DNA of 64,000 bases from Candidatus Photodesmus katoptron Akat1. GTDB taxonomy: Bacteria; Pseudomonadota; Gammaproteobacteria; Enterobacterales; Vibrionaceae. The stretch covers positions 372,001-436,000 of the forward strand of contig NZ_AMSD01000001.1 of NCBI RefSeq assembly GCF_000478685.1, written 5' to 3'. The notes beneath the pieces are model-generated. The model did not search any database. It worked only from the letters and a program-made list of their open reading frames with translations, and was not told where the DNA came from. The position numbers were made by a program, and so were the translations under genes. Positions 49,566 through 58,857 of this stretch are shown in pieces; position 1 is the stretch's first letter, and each line of letters begins with the position of its first letter.

Positions 49566-50360
49566 ATGGTTAATAAAAAAAAACAAGGATATTTTCATTT
49601 TAATCAAAATAAAAATACTGCTCAAGCAAAAAGATGGGTACTCGTTAACTATCCTGAAATAACAGACAAAAAAACTCATAAAAACACTGCTATGAACTAT
49701 CATCCTAACTTGCTAACCAATATAAGTACTAATAAAAAGGAAAAGCAATATATAGTTAACAAAAAAAATAATGAACTACTTAAAAAAGAGGCTTATAAAA
49801 AAAGTTTACTTAAAGGTCATGAGGATGGTTTCAAAAAAGGTTATGATACAGGCCAACAAAAAGGTATAAAAGAGGGTCAAAAACAAGGATTTGAATCAGG
49901 GAAAGTTGAAGGAATCAAGGAAGGGGAGAAAATCATACAAAAACAAGTAGACATTTTGGTAAAATTAGCAAATCAATTTTCTGAACCCTTAGAAGAACTG
50001 CAATCTAAAATTGTAAAACAGCTAGTTGATATGGTACTAATTTTAGTTAAAGAAATTGTCCATATTGAAGTAAAAACCAATCCAAAAATTATTCTGGATA
50101 CCGTCAAACAATCTATTAAAGCTTTACCAATTCTAGAAACTAGTATTATAATTAAGCTTCATCCTGATGATCTAGCAATAATTCAATCTGTTTACAACAA
50201 AAAAGAACTTGATCAAAATAATTGGATTTTATCTCCTGAACCGAAACTTAATCGCGGTGATATTCAAATGAAAACAAATGAATCAAGTGTAAGCTATAAA
50301 ATAAAAGATAGAATTGAAGATGTTATTCATAATTTCAAAATATCTAACCATCAGTTATGA
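49566..50360 (+). CDS. fliH: Flagellar assembly protein FliH
   Basis: FliH binds and restrains the export ATPase FliI and tethers it to the C ring. The 264 residues show the signature run of GxxxG repeats from about residue 84 to 120 (GHEDGFKKGYDTGQQKG, then IKEGQKQGFESGKVEGIKEG). The conserved C-terminal domain follows (LVLIMVKEIVHIEVKT-type sequence). The N-terminus is lysine-rich and poorly conserved. It overlaps fliI by ATGA. Confidence 0.94.
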   Translation: MVNKKKQGYFHFNQNKNTAQAKRWVLVNYPEITDKKTHKNTAMNYHPNLLTNISTNKKEKQYIVNKKNNELLKKEAYKKSLLKGHEDGFKKGYDTGQQKGIKEGQKQGFESGKVEGIKEGEKIIQKQVDILVKLANQFSEPLEELQSKIVKQLVDMVLILVKEIVHIEVKTNPKIILDTVKQSIKALPILETSIIIKLHPDDLAIIQSVYNKKELDQNNWILSPEPKLNRGDIQMKTNESSVSYKIKDRIEDVIHNFKISNHQL

Positions 50361-51670
50361 TAACACTTTCTGAACGTTTAAAGCAATATAAAATTCAAGG
50401 AATTACCTGCCGACCAGTTGTATCAGGAAAATTAATTCGTGTTATAGGTCTAACTCTTGAAGCAAAAGGATGCCAAGCTCCAATTGGTAGTTTATGTGAA
50501 ATAGAAACTATAAATGGTACAATGGAAGTAGAAGTTGTAGGTTTCTCTGAAAACAGTCTGTACCTTATGGCAAACGAACAAATTACTGGTGTTTTTCCAG
50601 GAGCAAAAATAACACCATTAAAAAGAGAGCTTAGTATACCTGTCGGTACAGAGATACTTGGTCGTGTAATTAATAGTATGGGAAATCCGCTAGATAATTT
50701 GGGACCAATTCATATTACAGAACATGCTGCATTCTCTGCTAAACCTATTAATCCTTTAATACGTAAACCGATTACTGAACCACTTGATGTTGGTATAAAG
50801 GCAATCAATGGATTATTAACTATAGGTAAAGGACAACGCATTGGTTTATTCGCTGGTTCTGGAGTAGGAAAATCAATTACACTTGGTATGATGACTAAAG
50901 GAACTATTGCCAAAATTATAGTAGTAGGATTAATTGGTGAACGTGGACGAGAAGTAAAAGAATTTATTCAAGAAATATTAGATAAAGAAAAATATAAATA
51001 TTCAGTAATAATTGCTGCTCCTGCAGATACTGCACCTCTCATGCGTATCAAAGGAGCCCAATCTGCATTAACAATTTCGGAGTACTATCGCGATAAAGGA
51101 TTTGATGTGCTCCTTCTAATTGATTCACTAACTCGTTTCGCACAAGCACAACGTGAAATTGCTCTTTCAATAGGAGAACCTCCAACTACTAAAGGATATC
51201 CCCCTTCAGTTTTTACTAAATTATCTTCACTTATTGAACGTGCAGGGAATATTAATACTCAGGGTTCTATTACAGCGTTTTTTACAGTTTTAACAGAAGG
51301 AGATGATCTGCAAGATCCAATTGCAGACGCAGCACGTGCAATCCTTGATGGTCATATTGTACTATCTAGAGAAATAGCCGATTCAGGACACTACCCTGCT
51401 ATTGATATAGAAAAATCTATTAGCCGAGTCATGCCTAACATCACAACAAAAGAACACATGTTAATGTCTAGAAAAATAAAGAAAGTACTATCAATTTGCC
51501 GTCAAAATCAAGACTTACTATCTATCGGAGCTTATAAACCAGGAATAGATCCCATCGTTGATAATGCATTTAGTTTAAAACCTAAAATTGACCATTACTT
51601 ACAGCAAGATACTCAGGAAAGTGTACCATATGAAATGTGTATTACTATGCTAGAAAATATTCTGAAATAA
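50357..51670 (+). CDS. fliI: Flagellum-specific ATPase FliI
   Basis: FliI is the F1-beta-like ATPase that helps deliver substrates to the export gate. Walker A is GLFAGSGVGKS at about 164-174; VVGLIGERGREVKEFIQEIL and Walker B VLLLIDSLTRFAQAQREIAL follow, then SITAFFTVLTEGDDLQDPIA and the arginine-bearing segment after it. Length 437 is normal. The ATG overlaps the fliH stop (ATGA). Confidence 0.97.
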   Translation: MITLSERLKQYKIQGITCRPVVSGKLIRVIGLTLEAKGCQAPIGSLCEIETINGTMEVEVVGFSENSLYLMANEQITGVFPGAKITPLKRELSIPVGTEILGRVINSMGNPLDNLGPIHITEHAAFSAKPINPLIRKPITEPLDVGIKAINGLLTIGKGQRIGLFAGSGVGKSITLGMMTKGTIAKIIVVGLIGERGREVKEFIQEILDKEKYKYSVIIAAPADTAPLMRIKGAQSALTISEYYRDKGFDVLLLIDSLTRFAQAQREIALSIGEPPTTKGYPPSVFTKLSSLIERAGNINTQGSITAFFTVLTEGDDLQDPIADAARAILDGHIVLSREIADSGHYPAIDIEKSISRVMPNITTKEHMLMSRKIKKVLSICRQNQDLLSIGAYKPGIDPIVDNAFSLKPKIDHYLQQDTQESVPYEMCITMLENILK

Positions 51671-51675
51671 TAAAA

Positions 51676-52137
51676 ATGTCAAGTATTAAAAATAAGTTAA
51701 ACTATTTATTAGAGCGATATAAAAAAGAAGAAAACAAAGCGTTCTTAGCATTAAATTCTTCTCAATTAGAATTAAAAAGCTATAATAAAAAACTGTCAAA
51801 AATTCAACAATATCGTCTCTTCTATTATCAACAGTTAATCGAGAAAAGCAAGCTTGGATTAGCTGCAAATGAATATTTACATTTGCAAAAATTTTTAAAT
51901 CAGATTGATATAACTATTGCTAAACAAAATCAATATCAAACTCATTTAAAAACTCAAATAGATAATTGCCAAAAATATTGGTCAAAAATACAAAAACAAC
52001 GTCGTACTTATGAAGTACTAATTGAAAAAAAACACAATGAATACCAAAAACGTCAAAATCTCTACAAAGAAAAACTACTTGATGAATTTTTTATGTCTCA
52101 ATTTAATTACAGTAAATCTTATCCAACTCTGTTTTAA
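51676..52137 (+). CDS. fliJ: Flagellar export protein FliJ
   Basis: FliJ is the coiled-coil stalk between the FliI ring and FlhA. I chose the ATG at 51676, five bases after the fliI stop, giving 153 residues; an earlier start inside fliI is out of keeping with the family. The protein is almost wholly helical and very rich in Lys and Gln. Sequence conservation is low, so the call rests on position, length and coiled-coil character (YKKEENKAFLALNSSQLEL). Confidence 0.88.
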   Translation: MSSIKNKLNYLLERYKKEENKAFLALNSSQLELKSYNKKLSKIQQYRLFYYQQLIEKSKLGLAANEYLHLQKFLNQIDITIAKQNQYQTHLKTQIDNCQKYWSKIQKQRRTYEVLIEKKHNEYQKRQNLYKEKLLDEFFMSQFNYSKSYPTLF

Positions 52138-52215
52138 CATAATAATTTCAAATAATTAACATGTTCTTTGCGTTATTTACTAAATTATTTTTAATTTAAA
52201 GAGCACATATATCAT

Positions 52216-53652
52216 ATGCATGTACACTTGCCTCTAGTTTCAGAAACTAGTAAATCAGATGAAACTACAAATAAAATTAACGATACTATTTTAGAATCTA
52301 AAGAGAAAAGTTTTTTTTTGACTGAGCTTATCTCTTTAATAAATAAGCAAATGAAAGAAAAAGCAAATAAAAAAAATGTTGAGCATGCTTTAGTTCAAAA
52401 GAAGATTATAAACCTAGATAATTTCAATAATATACTCCAATCTGAAGATGAAAAATCCAATAATATGTACAAATCAGATGAAAATGAAAACCTGATTTTT
52501 TCTATTCTGTTTACACAAATAAAAAGTGAGGGTTCTATGGAAGATATGAAAAACCAAGATTCTAGAACTTTACTAGATCCAGAGAACTTATTTAAATTTA
52601 TTTCTGATTCTGACTTCAAACAAAAATATATATTAGAAGAACAAATAGGTAAAAAAACATTAAGCAACATCCAGGAAACTAGCATTAATGACAAATCTAA
52701 TCATAAAATGAGGATATCTCAAGCTACAGCAGAGCCTAGCGAAAATTTTCTATTAAAGAAAGAATTACAGAATCTAACTATATCATCTGAAAAAATAAAC
52801 AACAAAACTACTGATAAAAGCCTAAATACATATGATCATTTACTAAAAATTATAAAGAACACTCATAAAATTAATCAAAATATTGCTAATCAACAAAATC
52901 AAATAATTGAATCAAGAGAAGCATTTCAAAAACATAACCACTTACAAATGCTTATTCTTTATAAGAATAAAGTCAAAACATTACCAATAATCTTAACAAT
53001 GCCAACAAGTTGCAAAAAACAAAAGCATCAACAGTTACTTAACACAACTATACAAACCAAACATGAATCATATAATCCAATAATAATACCTAAGACTAAA
53101 ACAGATATAAGTGAAGAAATAAACCAAAGTCTTTTTACAATATCTAATTCACAACAAATAATAAATAACTCTAAAATTCATACGGAATCGTTAAGTCAAA
53201 CCAATCATTGTAATTCCCTACCCAATTCTGCTGTCGCATTCTCTAAACCAATACTAGTAGAACAAGTTGCAGAACATATACAGATAATGATATTGAAGAA
53301 CCTAAAAAATATCGATATTAGACTTGATTCTCCAGAATTTGGCAAATTAAAAATTCATATGAATATGAATAATGATAATAGCACTTCTATACACTTCTCC
53401 GTACTCAACCAACAAATTAAGGAAATGATCGAGCAATCTATACCTAGATTGCGAGATATTCTAGCAGAACAAGGTATCCATTTGGATAATACTTTCATCC
53501 AACAACAAAGTTTAGGAGAAAAACAAAGTTCCTATTCAAGCATTTTTAGAAAAAAATCTAAAAAATCCACTAAAAATGAAGATGATATTAATCTTAAATT
53601 AAACTTAATATCACAAAAATCTAAAAGTAATGGTATTAGCTGTTATGCTTAA
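52216..53652 (+). CDS. fliK: Flagellar hook-length control protein FliK
   Basis: FliK measures the hook and switches export specificity through FlhB. The first 350 residues are low-complexity, rich in Asn, Lys, Gln and Ser, as expected for a poorly conserved ruler. The conserved domain starts near residue 355: VEQVAEHIQIMILKNLKNID, LDSPEFGKLKIHMNMNN, IEQSIPRLRDILAEQGIHLD. Length 478 is within the family range. In Vibrio fliL comes next, but here the 213 bases to fliM contain no fliL. Confidence 0.9.
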   Translation: MHVHLPLVSETSKSDETTNKINDTILESKEKSFFLTELISLINKQMKEKANKKNVEHALVQKKIINLDNFNNILQSEDEKSNNMYKSDENENLIFSILFTQIKSEGSMEDMKNQDSRTLLDPENLFKFISDSDFKQKYILEEQIGKKTLSNIQETSINDKSNHKMRISQATAEPSENFLLKKELQNLTISSEKINNKTTDKSLNTYDHLLKIIKNTHKINQNIANQQNQIIESREAFQKHNHLQMLILYKNKVKTLPIILTMPTSCKKQKHQQLLNTTIQTKHESYNPIIIPKTKTDISEEINQSLFTISNSQQIINNSKIHTESLSQTNHCNSLPNSAVAFSKPILVEQVAEHIQIMILKNLKNIDIRLDSPEFGKLKIHMNMNNDNSTSIHFSVLNQQIKEMIEQSIPRLRDILAEQGIHLDNTFIQQQSLGEKQSSYSSIFRKKSKKSTKNEDDINLKLNLISQKSKSNGISCYA

Positions 53653-53820
53653 TTATGAAAATCTATAGAACATAAATTCATTTTTTATACTTAGCATTTA
53701 TTATCATGTTTTAATATTAATTAGGTAAGTTGATTATTTAGATAATAGTTTTTCTTATGCTTTATAATATTAATGATAAACAAGTAAGAAACAAGTAAGT
53801 TATTTAAAAAAACCACTACA

Positions 53821-53844
53821 AGATTAAGTACATATACTTAATCT
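53821..53844 (+). promoter_or_regulatory. 10-bp stem, 4-nt loop hairpin just before fliM
   Basis: AGATTAAGTA, loop CATA, TACTTAATCT. It ends 21 bases before the fliM ATG, in the spacer left by the loss of fliL. It could protect the processed fliM mRNA end or affect ribosome access. It lacks a following U tract, so a terminator is unlikely. Function is inferred only from position. Confidence 0.4.
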
Positions 53845-53865
53845 CATAAATTCAGTAGGTATAAA

Positions 53866-54906
53866 ATGACTGATCTATTAAGCCAAGATGAAATTGATGC
53901 TCTTCTTCATGGAGTTGATGAAGTTGAAGATGAGATAAAAAATAAAAAAATTGATGACTCCATTATTAGTTTTGATTTTTCTTCTCAAGATCGTATTGTA
54001 CGTGGAAGAATGCCAACATTAGAATTAATTAATGAACGTTTCGCACGACATTTAAGAATTAGCTTATTTAATATGCTTCGGAAAACTGCTGAAGTATCTA
54101 TTAACGGTGTTCAGATGCTTAAATTTAGTGAATACCAAAATACTTTATATGTACCAACAAGTTTAAATATGGTACGTTTTAGACCACTAAAAGGAACTGC
54201 ATTAATCACTATGGAAGCACGGTTAGTATTCATCTTAGTAGAAAATTTTTTCGGTGGAGATGGTCGGTTCCAAGCTCGTATAGAAGGACGAGAATTCACA
54301 CCTACTGAACGTCGTATTATACAGCTTTTACTAAAAATTGTTTTTTCAGATTATAAAGAAGCTTGGTCTCCAGTAATGGAAGTAGCATTTGAATATTTAG
54401 ATTCTGAAGTAAACCCAAGTATGGCTAATATCGTTAGCCCAACTGAAATTATTGTAACAAGTTCATTTCATATTGAGGTTGATGGTGGAGGAGGGGACTT
54501 TCATATTGTAATGCCATACTCTATGCTAGAACCAATACGTGAGTTACTTGATGCAGGTGTTCAATCTGACAAAATGGAAACAGATATCCGATGGAGTTCT
54601 GCGTTAAGAGAAGAAATAATGGATGTCTTAGTAAAATTTAGAGTTAACTTATTAGATCAAAACATTTATCTACGTGATTTAATGGAATTACAAGTTGGTG
54701 ATATAATTCCAATTTCAATGCCAGAACATGCAACTATGTTCATTGAAGAACTTCCGACATTTCGTGTCAAACTAGGACGAGTTGGTGAAAACATGGCAGT
54801 ACAAATTTCTGAAAAAATTAAACGTCCTGATATTATTAAAACAGATTTTAAATTCCTTGAACAAAATATTGTTCCAGAATTTACAGAATATAATAATAAT
54901 GATTAA
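53866..54906 (+). CDS. fliM: Flagellar motor switch protein FliM
   Basis: FliM is the C-ring protein that binds phosphorylated CheY. The N-terminal CheY-binding peptide is intact (LLSQDEIDALLHGV, residues 4-17), indicating that chemotactic switching is kept. The middle domain contains LVENFFGGDGRFQARIEGRE, FTPTERRIIQLLLKIV and DFHIVMPYSMLEPIREL. The SpoA-type end is QVGDIIPISMPEHATMFIEE. Length 346 is normal. fliN follows after 17 bases. Confidence 0.97.
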   Translation: MTDLLSQDEIDALLHGVDEVEDEIKNKKIDDSIISFDFSSQDRIVRGRMPTLELINERFARHLRISLFNMLRKTAEVSINGVQMLKFSEYQNTLYVPTSLNMVRFRPLKGTALITMEARLVFILVENFFGGDGRFQARIEGREFTPTERRIIQLLLKIVFSDYKEAWSPVMEVAFEYLDSEVNPSMANIVSPTEIIVTSSFHIEVDGGGGDFHIVMPYSMLEPIRELLDAGVQSDKMETDIRWSSALREEIMDVLVKFRVNLLDQNIYLRDLMELQVGDIIPISMPEHATMFIEELPTFRVKLGRVGENMAVQISEKIKRPDIIKTDFKFLEQNIVPEFTEYNNND

Positions 54907-54923
54907 TATATAGGTATTAAATA

Positions 54924-55331
54924 ATGGAACAAAATAATGAACAAAAGTTAGTTGATGAATGCTCTAATACTTTAAATCAAAATCTAGAAAAAAAAAATGA
55001 TTCAAACAATATTATCTCAGCACCATTAGACGAATTAAAAGAGTCATCTTCATCTATTTCGGAAGAAGAGCGACAGAAATTAGATACTATTCTAGATATT
55101 CCTGTAACTATTTCTATGGAAGTGGGAAGATCTCAAATTAGCATTCGTAATTTATTACAGCTTAATCAGGGTTCAGTTGTAGAATTAGGAAGACTTGCTG
55201 GAGAATCCCTTGATGTACTTGTAAATGGTACTTTAATTGCTCATGGAGAAGTAGTTGTGGTTAATGATAAGTTTGGAATACGTTTAACAGATGTCATTAG
55301 TCAAACAGAGCGAATTAAGAAACTTAGATAA
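54924..55331 (+). CDS. fliN: Flagellar motor switch protein FliN
   Basis: FliN forms the base of the C ring and docks FliH. The SpoA domain occupies the C-terminal 80 residues: ILDIPVTISMEVGRSQISIR, LLQLNQGSVVELGRLAGESL, DVLVNGTLIAHGEVVVVNDK, FGIRLTDVIS. The first 50 residues are an acidic, variable leader. Length 135 matches the family. Confidence 0.97.
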   Translation: MEQNNEQKLVDECSNTLNQNLEKKNDSNNIISAPLDELKESSSSISEEERQKLDTILDIPVTISMEVGRSQISIRNLLQLNQGSVVELGRLAGESLDVLVNGTLIAHGEVVVVNDKFGIRLTDVISQTERIKKLR

Positions 55332-55375
55332 GTATTTTAATCATAAAGTAATTGATTTTTAAAAGGACAGTAATA

Positions 55376-55702
55376 ATGCAGTGGAGAATCCTATGGTTCA
55401 TTTTATTACCATTTACTCTGTTAGCTGATACTGATAACCCACTGAATTTAATTAAAACTTTCAGTTCTCTTTTATTCATTATTATCTGCATATTATTTTT
55501 TGCCTGGTTACTTAAAAAAACACAGTTACCGGTAATAATGAACCAAAAAAGCTTGAGTATTATTCAACAGTTAAATATTGGAACTAAAGAGAAAATAGTA
55601 ATAATTCAAGCAGGAGAAGAAAAATTTCTTGTCGGTATAACTTCACAATCAATTCAACTTATCTCCAAATTAGAAAAATCCATAAACCTAGAGCAATCAT
55701 AA
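55376..55702 (+). CDS. fliO: Flagellar biosynthesis protein FliO
   Basis: FliO is a small membrane protein that helps the FliP ring assemble. I chose the ATG at 55376, preceded by AAAAGGACAG, giving 108 residues; a TTG at 55352 lies before that site. A signal-like first segment ([20 protein letters not shown]) is followed by a transmembrane helix ([20 protein letters not shown]) and the cytoplasmic FliO domain ([35 protein letters not shown]). Confidence 0.92.
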   Translation: MQWRILWFILLPFTLLADTDNPLNLIKTFSSLLFIIICILFFAWLLKKTQLPVIMNQKSLSIIQQLNIGTKEKIVIIQAGEEKFLVGITSQSIQLISKLEKSINLEQS

Positions 55703-55710
55703 TTAATATT

Positions 55711-56568
55711 ATGACTCAACTATTGAAAAGAATGAAAAACCTTAACTATCTCATTAGCATTGTATGTATTTCTTCTATCTTTATGTCTTCATATTCTTTA
55801 GCTGTTATCCAGTCAAATTTTATTCATGTTTCAAATATTCCAAGTATTACTGATGATATTATTGAACTCAATATCCACCAATTAAAAATAAATACTGGAA
55901 TTCCAGCCTTTACAATAAAAACTAATCCTAATGGCGGTGAAGATTATTCAATAAATCTACAAATTATTGCATTAATGACTATATTAAGTTTTTTGCCTGC
56001 TATGGTTATTTTAATGACATCATTCACTCGAATCGTAGTAGTGATGTCTATTTTACGTCAAGCTATAGGTCTGCAGCAAACTCCATCAAATCAAGTTATC
56101 ATTGGTATTGCGATATTTTTAACTTTTTTTATTATGTCTCCTGTACTTAATAAGATTAATGAAGAAGCTATCCAACCTTATATCAACGAACAAATATCAT
56201 CTCGTCAAGCATTTGAGATAGCTCAAAAACCAATGAAAAACTTTATGCTTAAACAAACACGAATAAAAGATCTAGAAACCTTTGTTAATATTGCAAATAG
56301 TAAAATAATTAGTCCAGAAGAGGTTTCAATGCCTATTTTAATTCCTGCTTTTATCACTTCCGAACTTAAAACAGCATTTCAAATTGGTTTTATGTTATTT
56401 TTGCCATTCCTAATTATTGATCTTGTTATTGCATCAGTTTTGATGGCGATGGGAATGATGATGCTATCACCAATGATTGTATCATTACCATTTAAACTAA
56501 TGTTGTTTGTGCTAGTAGATGGATGGAATTTAATTTTATCTACATTAGTTGGTAGTTTTGCCTTATAA
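55711..56568 (+). CDS. fliP: Flagellar export gate protein FliP
   Basis: FliP forms the pentameric core of the export gate with FliQ and FliR. It has a signal peptide ([19 protein letters not shown]) and four membrane segments. Signatures: [56 protein letters not shown] and [20 protein letters not shown]. Length 285 is normal. It starts 8 bases after fliO. Confidence 0.97.
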   Translation: MTQLLKRMKNLNYLISIVCISSIFMSSYSLAVIQSNFIHVSNIPSITDDIIELNIHQLKINTGIPAFTIKTNPNGGEDYSINLQIIALMTILSFLPAMVILMTSFTRIVVVMSILRQAIGLQQTPSNQVIIGIAIFLTFFIMSPVLNKINEEAIQPYINEQISSRQAFEIAQKPMKNFMLKQTRIKDLETFVNIANSKIISPEEVSMPILIPAFITSELKTAFQIGFMLFLPFLIIDLVIASVLMAMGMMMLSPMIVSLPFKLMLFVLVDGWNLILSTLVGSFAL

Positions 56569-56585
56569 GTAGTAATCTGATAATT

Positions 56586-56864
56586 GTGAGCAATACTGAA
56601 TTTTTTATCAATCTATTTCAAGACTCATTATGGATAATATTACTTATAGTATCCGTAATTATTATTCCAAGTTTGTTAATTGGATTGATTGTAGCAATTT
56701 TTCAAGCTGCGACATCAATTAATGAACAAACATTAAGCTTTCTTCCTCGTTTAATTATAACATTAGCAGTACTGATATTATGCTCACATTGGATAGTAGA
56801 ACTATTAATGGATTTTTTTTCAATATTATTAACCAACTCCCACATGTGTTATACTAAGAACTAA
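56586..56864 (+). CDS. fliQ: Flagellar export gate protein FliQ
   Basis: FliQ is a two-helix membrane protein of the export gate. The start is GTG at 56586. SLWIILLIVSVIIIPSLLIG, LIVAIFQAATSINEQTLSFL and PRLIITLAVLILCSHWIVEL are the family helices and the joining loop. Length 92 is close to the usual 89. Confidence 0.96.
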   Translation: MSNTEFFINLFQDSLWIILLIVSVIIIPSLLIGLIVAIFQAATSINEQTLSFLPRLIITLAVLILCSHWIVELLMDFFSILLTNSHMCYTKN

Positions 56865-56872
56865 GAAGAATT

Positions 56873-57658
56873 ATGGAATATCCAAGCAATAGTATCTTAA
56901 ATTGGGTTACAAATTACTTTTTACCGTATGCTAGAGTTTCTTCAATGTTAATGGTTATGTCAGTAACAGGAGCTAAATTCGTATCTAGCCGAATTCGTCT
57001 CTACTTAGGTCTTGCAATAACTTTTATTATAAGTGATATAATTCCTCAGGTACCTGATAGCATTGTATTATTTTCATTTAATGGATATCAGGCTTTATTA
57101 GAACAAATAATTATTGGTATTTCAATGGGAATAATTACCCGATTTACCATCCAAGCCTTTATTATTCTAGGACAAATATTAAGTATGCAATCAAGTTTAG
57201 GGTTTGCTTCTATGATTGATCCTGCCAACGGACAGAATACACCACTTCTTGGACAATTATTTATGTTTTTATCTATAATGTTTTTTCTATCAACTGATGG
57301 ACATTTAAAAATGCTCCAACTTATAGCAATAAGTTTTTCAAGCTTACCAATCCAACTAAACTCAATACAGGTTATTACTTTTCGAGAAATAGCATTATGG
57401 TTTTCTACGATGTTTCAAGTAGCACTAAATATGTCTCTGTCTGGAATTATTTCACTATTAACAATTAATTTATCCTTTGGAATAATGAACCGAACTGCAC
57501 CTCAATTAAATATTTATTCGCTTGGTTTTTCATTCACATTATTACTTGGACTTTTGCTTTGTTGGTATATCCTTGGAGGTTTATACAGCCATTATGAATG
57601 GTTATATACTCAAGCTGAACAACAAATATGTCGTTTAATTAAGTTAAACTGTAACTAA
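56873..57658 (+). CDS. fliR: Flagellar export gate protein FliR
   Basis: FliR completes the FliPQR gate in the inner membrane. About six hydrophobic segments are present in 261 residues. Family sequence includes LPYARVSSMLMVMSVTGAKF, LGFASMIDPANGQNTPLLGQ and GIMNRTAPQLNIYSLGFSFT. It begins 8 bases after fliQ, in a tightly packed operon. Confidence 0.96.
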   Translation: MEYPSNSILNWVTNYFLPYARVSSMLMVMSVTGAKFVSSRIRLYLGLAITFIISDIIPQVPDSIVLFSFNGYQALLEQIIIGISMGIITRFTIQAFIILGQILSMQSSLGFASMIDPANGQNTPLLGQLFMFLSIMFFLSTDGHLKMLQLIAISFSSLPIQLNSIQVITFREIALWFSTMFQVALNMSLSGIISLLTINLSFGIMNRTAPQLNIYSLGFSFTLLLGLLLCWYILGGLYSHYEWLYTQAEQQICRLIKLNCN

Positions 57659-57689
57659 AATTGAACTAAATATAAGAGGGAAAAGTTTA

Positions 57690-58820
57690 TTGCCAAAAAC
57701 AAAAGGTCAAGAGCGAACAGAACCTGCTACACCTAAACGATTACAACAAGCTAGAGAACAAGGACAGATTGCTAGATCAAAAGAACTTACATCAGCATCA
57801 GTACTGATTATCGGTTCAATTACGCTGATTTTATTCGGTAAAATATTAGCAAATGAATTATTTGTTATAATGAGTCGTTTATTTACACTTAATCATGAAG
57901 AAGTATTTGATTTTTCTAAATTAGGATATATTGCTTTAACTTCTTTAGCCAATTTATTCAGTCAACTGATACTAATCTTAATTATACTATTTTTTACTGC
58001 ATTTATTAGTTCAATTAGCGTTGGGGGAATCATTTTTTCTGTACAAGCAACAATTCCAAAACTATCTAAAATTAATCCATTAAATGGATTTCAGCGAATG
58101 ATTGGTCTTCAAAGTTGGATAGAGCTTATAAAAGCTATTTTAAAAGTCTTATTAATCTCTGGAACTGCATTTTATTTAATATATATCTCTAAGTCAGATT
58201 TATTTCAATTAAGTATAGATATATTTCCCCAAAATATCTTCCATTCTATTGATATTTTGCTTAATTTTATTTTAATAATTAGCTGTTCTTTACTAGCAAT
58301 AGTAATTATAGATATTCCATTTCAGATTTGGCAACATTCTAATCAATTAAAAATGACTAAACAAGAAGTTAAAGATGAACAAAAAGAAATCGACGGTAAA
58401 CCTGAAATAAAAGGACGTATTCGAAAAATACAACGTGAAATAGCTCAGAGACGAATGATGACAGATATACAAGAAGCTGATGTTATTATTATTAATCCGG
58501 AGCATTTCTCAGTAGCGATACGTTACAAACCAAATAAAGATAAAGCACCAATTGTACTAGCAAAGGGTATTGATTACATGGCATTTAAAATACAAGAAGC
58601 GGCACGAAAACATGATATTCATATTATTCTAGTTCCAGAACTTGCTAGATCCTTGTACTACAGCACAAAATTAGGCCAAGAAATACCAGATGGTTTATTC
58701 ATGGCAATAGCTCAAATATTAGCATATATATTTCAACTTAAACAATATCAAAAATATGGAGGGGAACAACCTATATTACATAAAGAAAATATAAAAATTC
58801 CACAAAATCTTAAATACTAG
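57690..58820 (+). CDS. flhB: Flagellar export switch protein FlhB
   Basis: FlhB is the export apparatus protein that changes specificity from rod/hook to filament after self-cleavage. The start is TTG at 57690 (PKTKGQERTEPATPKRLQQA, then REQGQIARSKEL), after GAGGGAAAAG. Four membrane helices lie at about 35-210. The autocleavage site is Asn269-Pro270 within NPEH; the family consensus is NPTH, so Thr is Glu here while the scissile Asn-Pro is kept. Length 376 is normal. In Vibrio flhA, flhF and flhG follow, but here the operon ends and tilS faces it. Confidence 0.96.
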   Translation: MPKTKGQERTEPATPKRLQQAREQGQIARSKELTSASVLIIGSITLILFGKILANELFVIMSRLFTLNHEEVFDFSKLGYIALTSLANLFSQLILILIILFFTAFISSISVGGIIFSVQATIPKLSKINPLNGFQRMIGLQSWIELIKAILKVLLISGTAFYLIYISKSDLFQLSIDIFPQNIFHSIDILLNFILIISCSLLAIVIIDIPFQIWQHSNQLKMTKQEVKDEQKEIDGKPEIKGRIRKIQREIAQRRMMTDIQEADVIIINPEHFSVAIRYKPNKDKAPIVLAKGIDYMAFKIQEAARKHDIHIILVPELARSLYYSTKLGQEIPDGLFMAIAQILAYIFQLKQYQKYGGEQPILHKENIKIPQNLKY

Positions 58821-58826
58821 ATCTTA

Positions 58827-58857
58827 GGAAGATTTTTTCAAAGAAAAGTCTTCTTCC
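58827..58857. terminator. Imperfect hairpin at the flhB/tilS junction
   Basis: GGAAGA at 58827-58832 pairs with TCTTCC at 58852-58857, with a T/A-rich inner part. It lies 6 bases after the flhB stop and overlaps the tilS 3' end, the position of a shared terminator for these convergent genes. The stem is imperfect, so confidence is low. Confidence 0.35.

Noticed and set aside
49803..49930. Glycine/lysine-rich periodic repeat in the DNA as a repeat element
   Set aside because: It is the normal GxxxG repeat of FliH at the protein level, not a DNA repeat.
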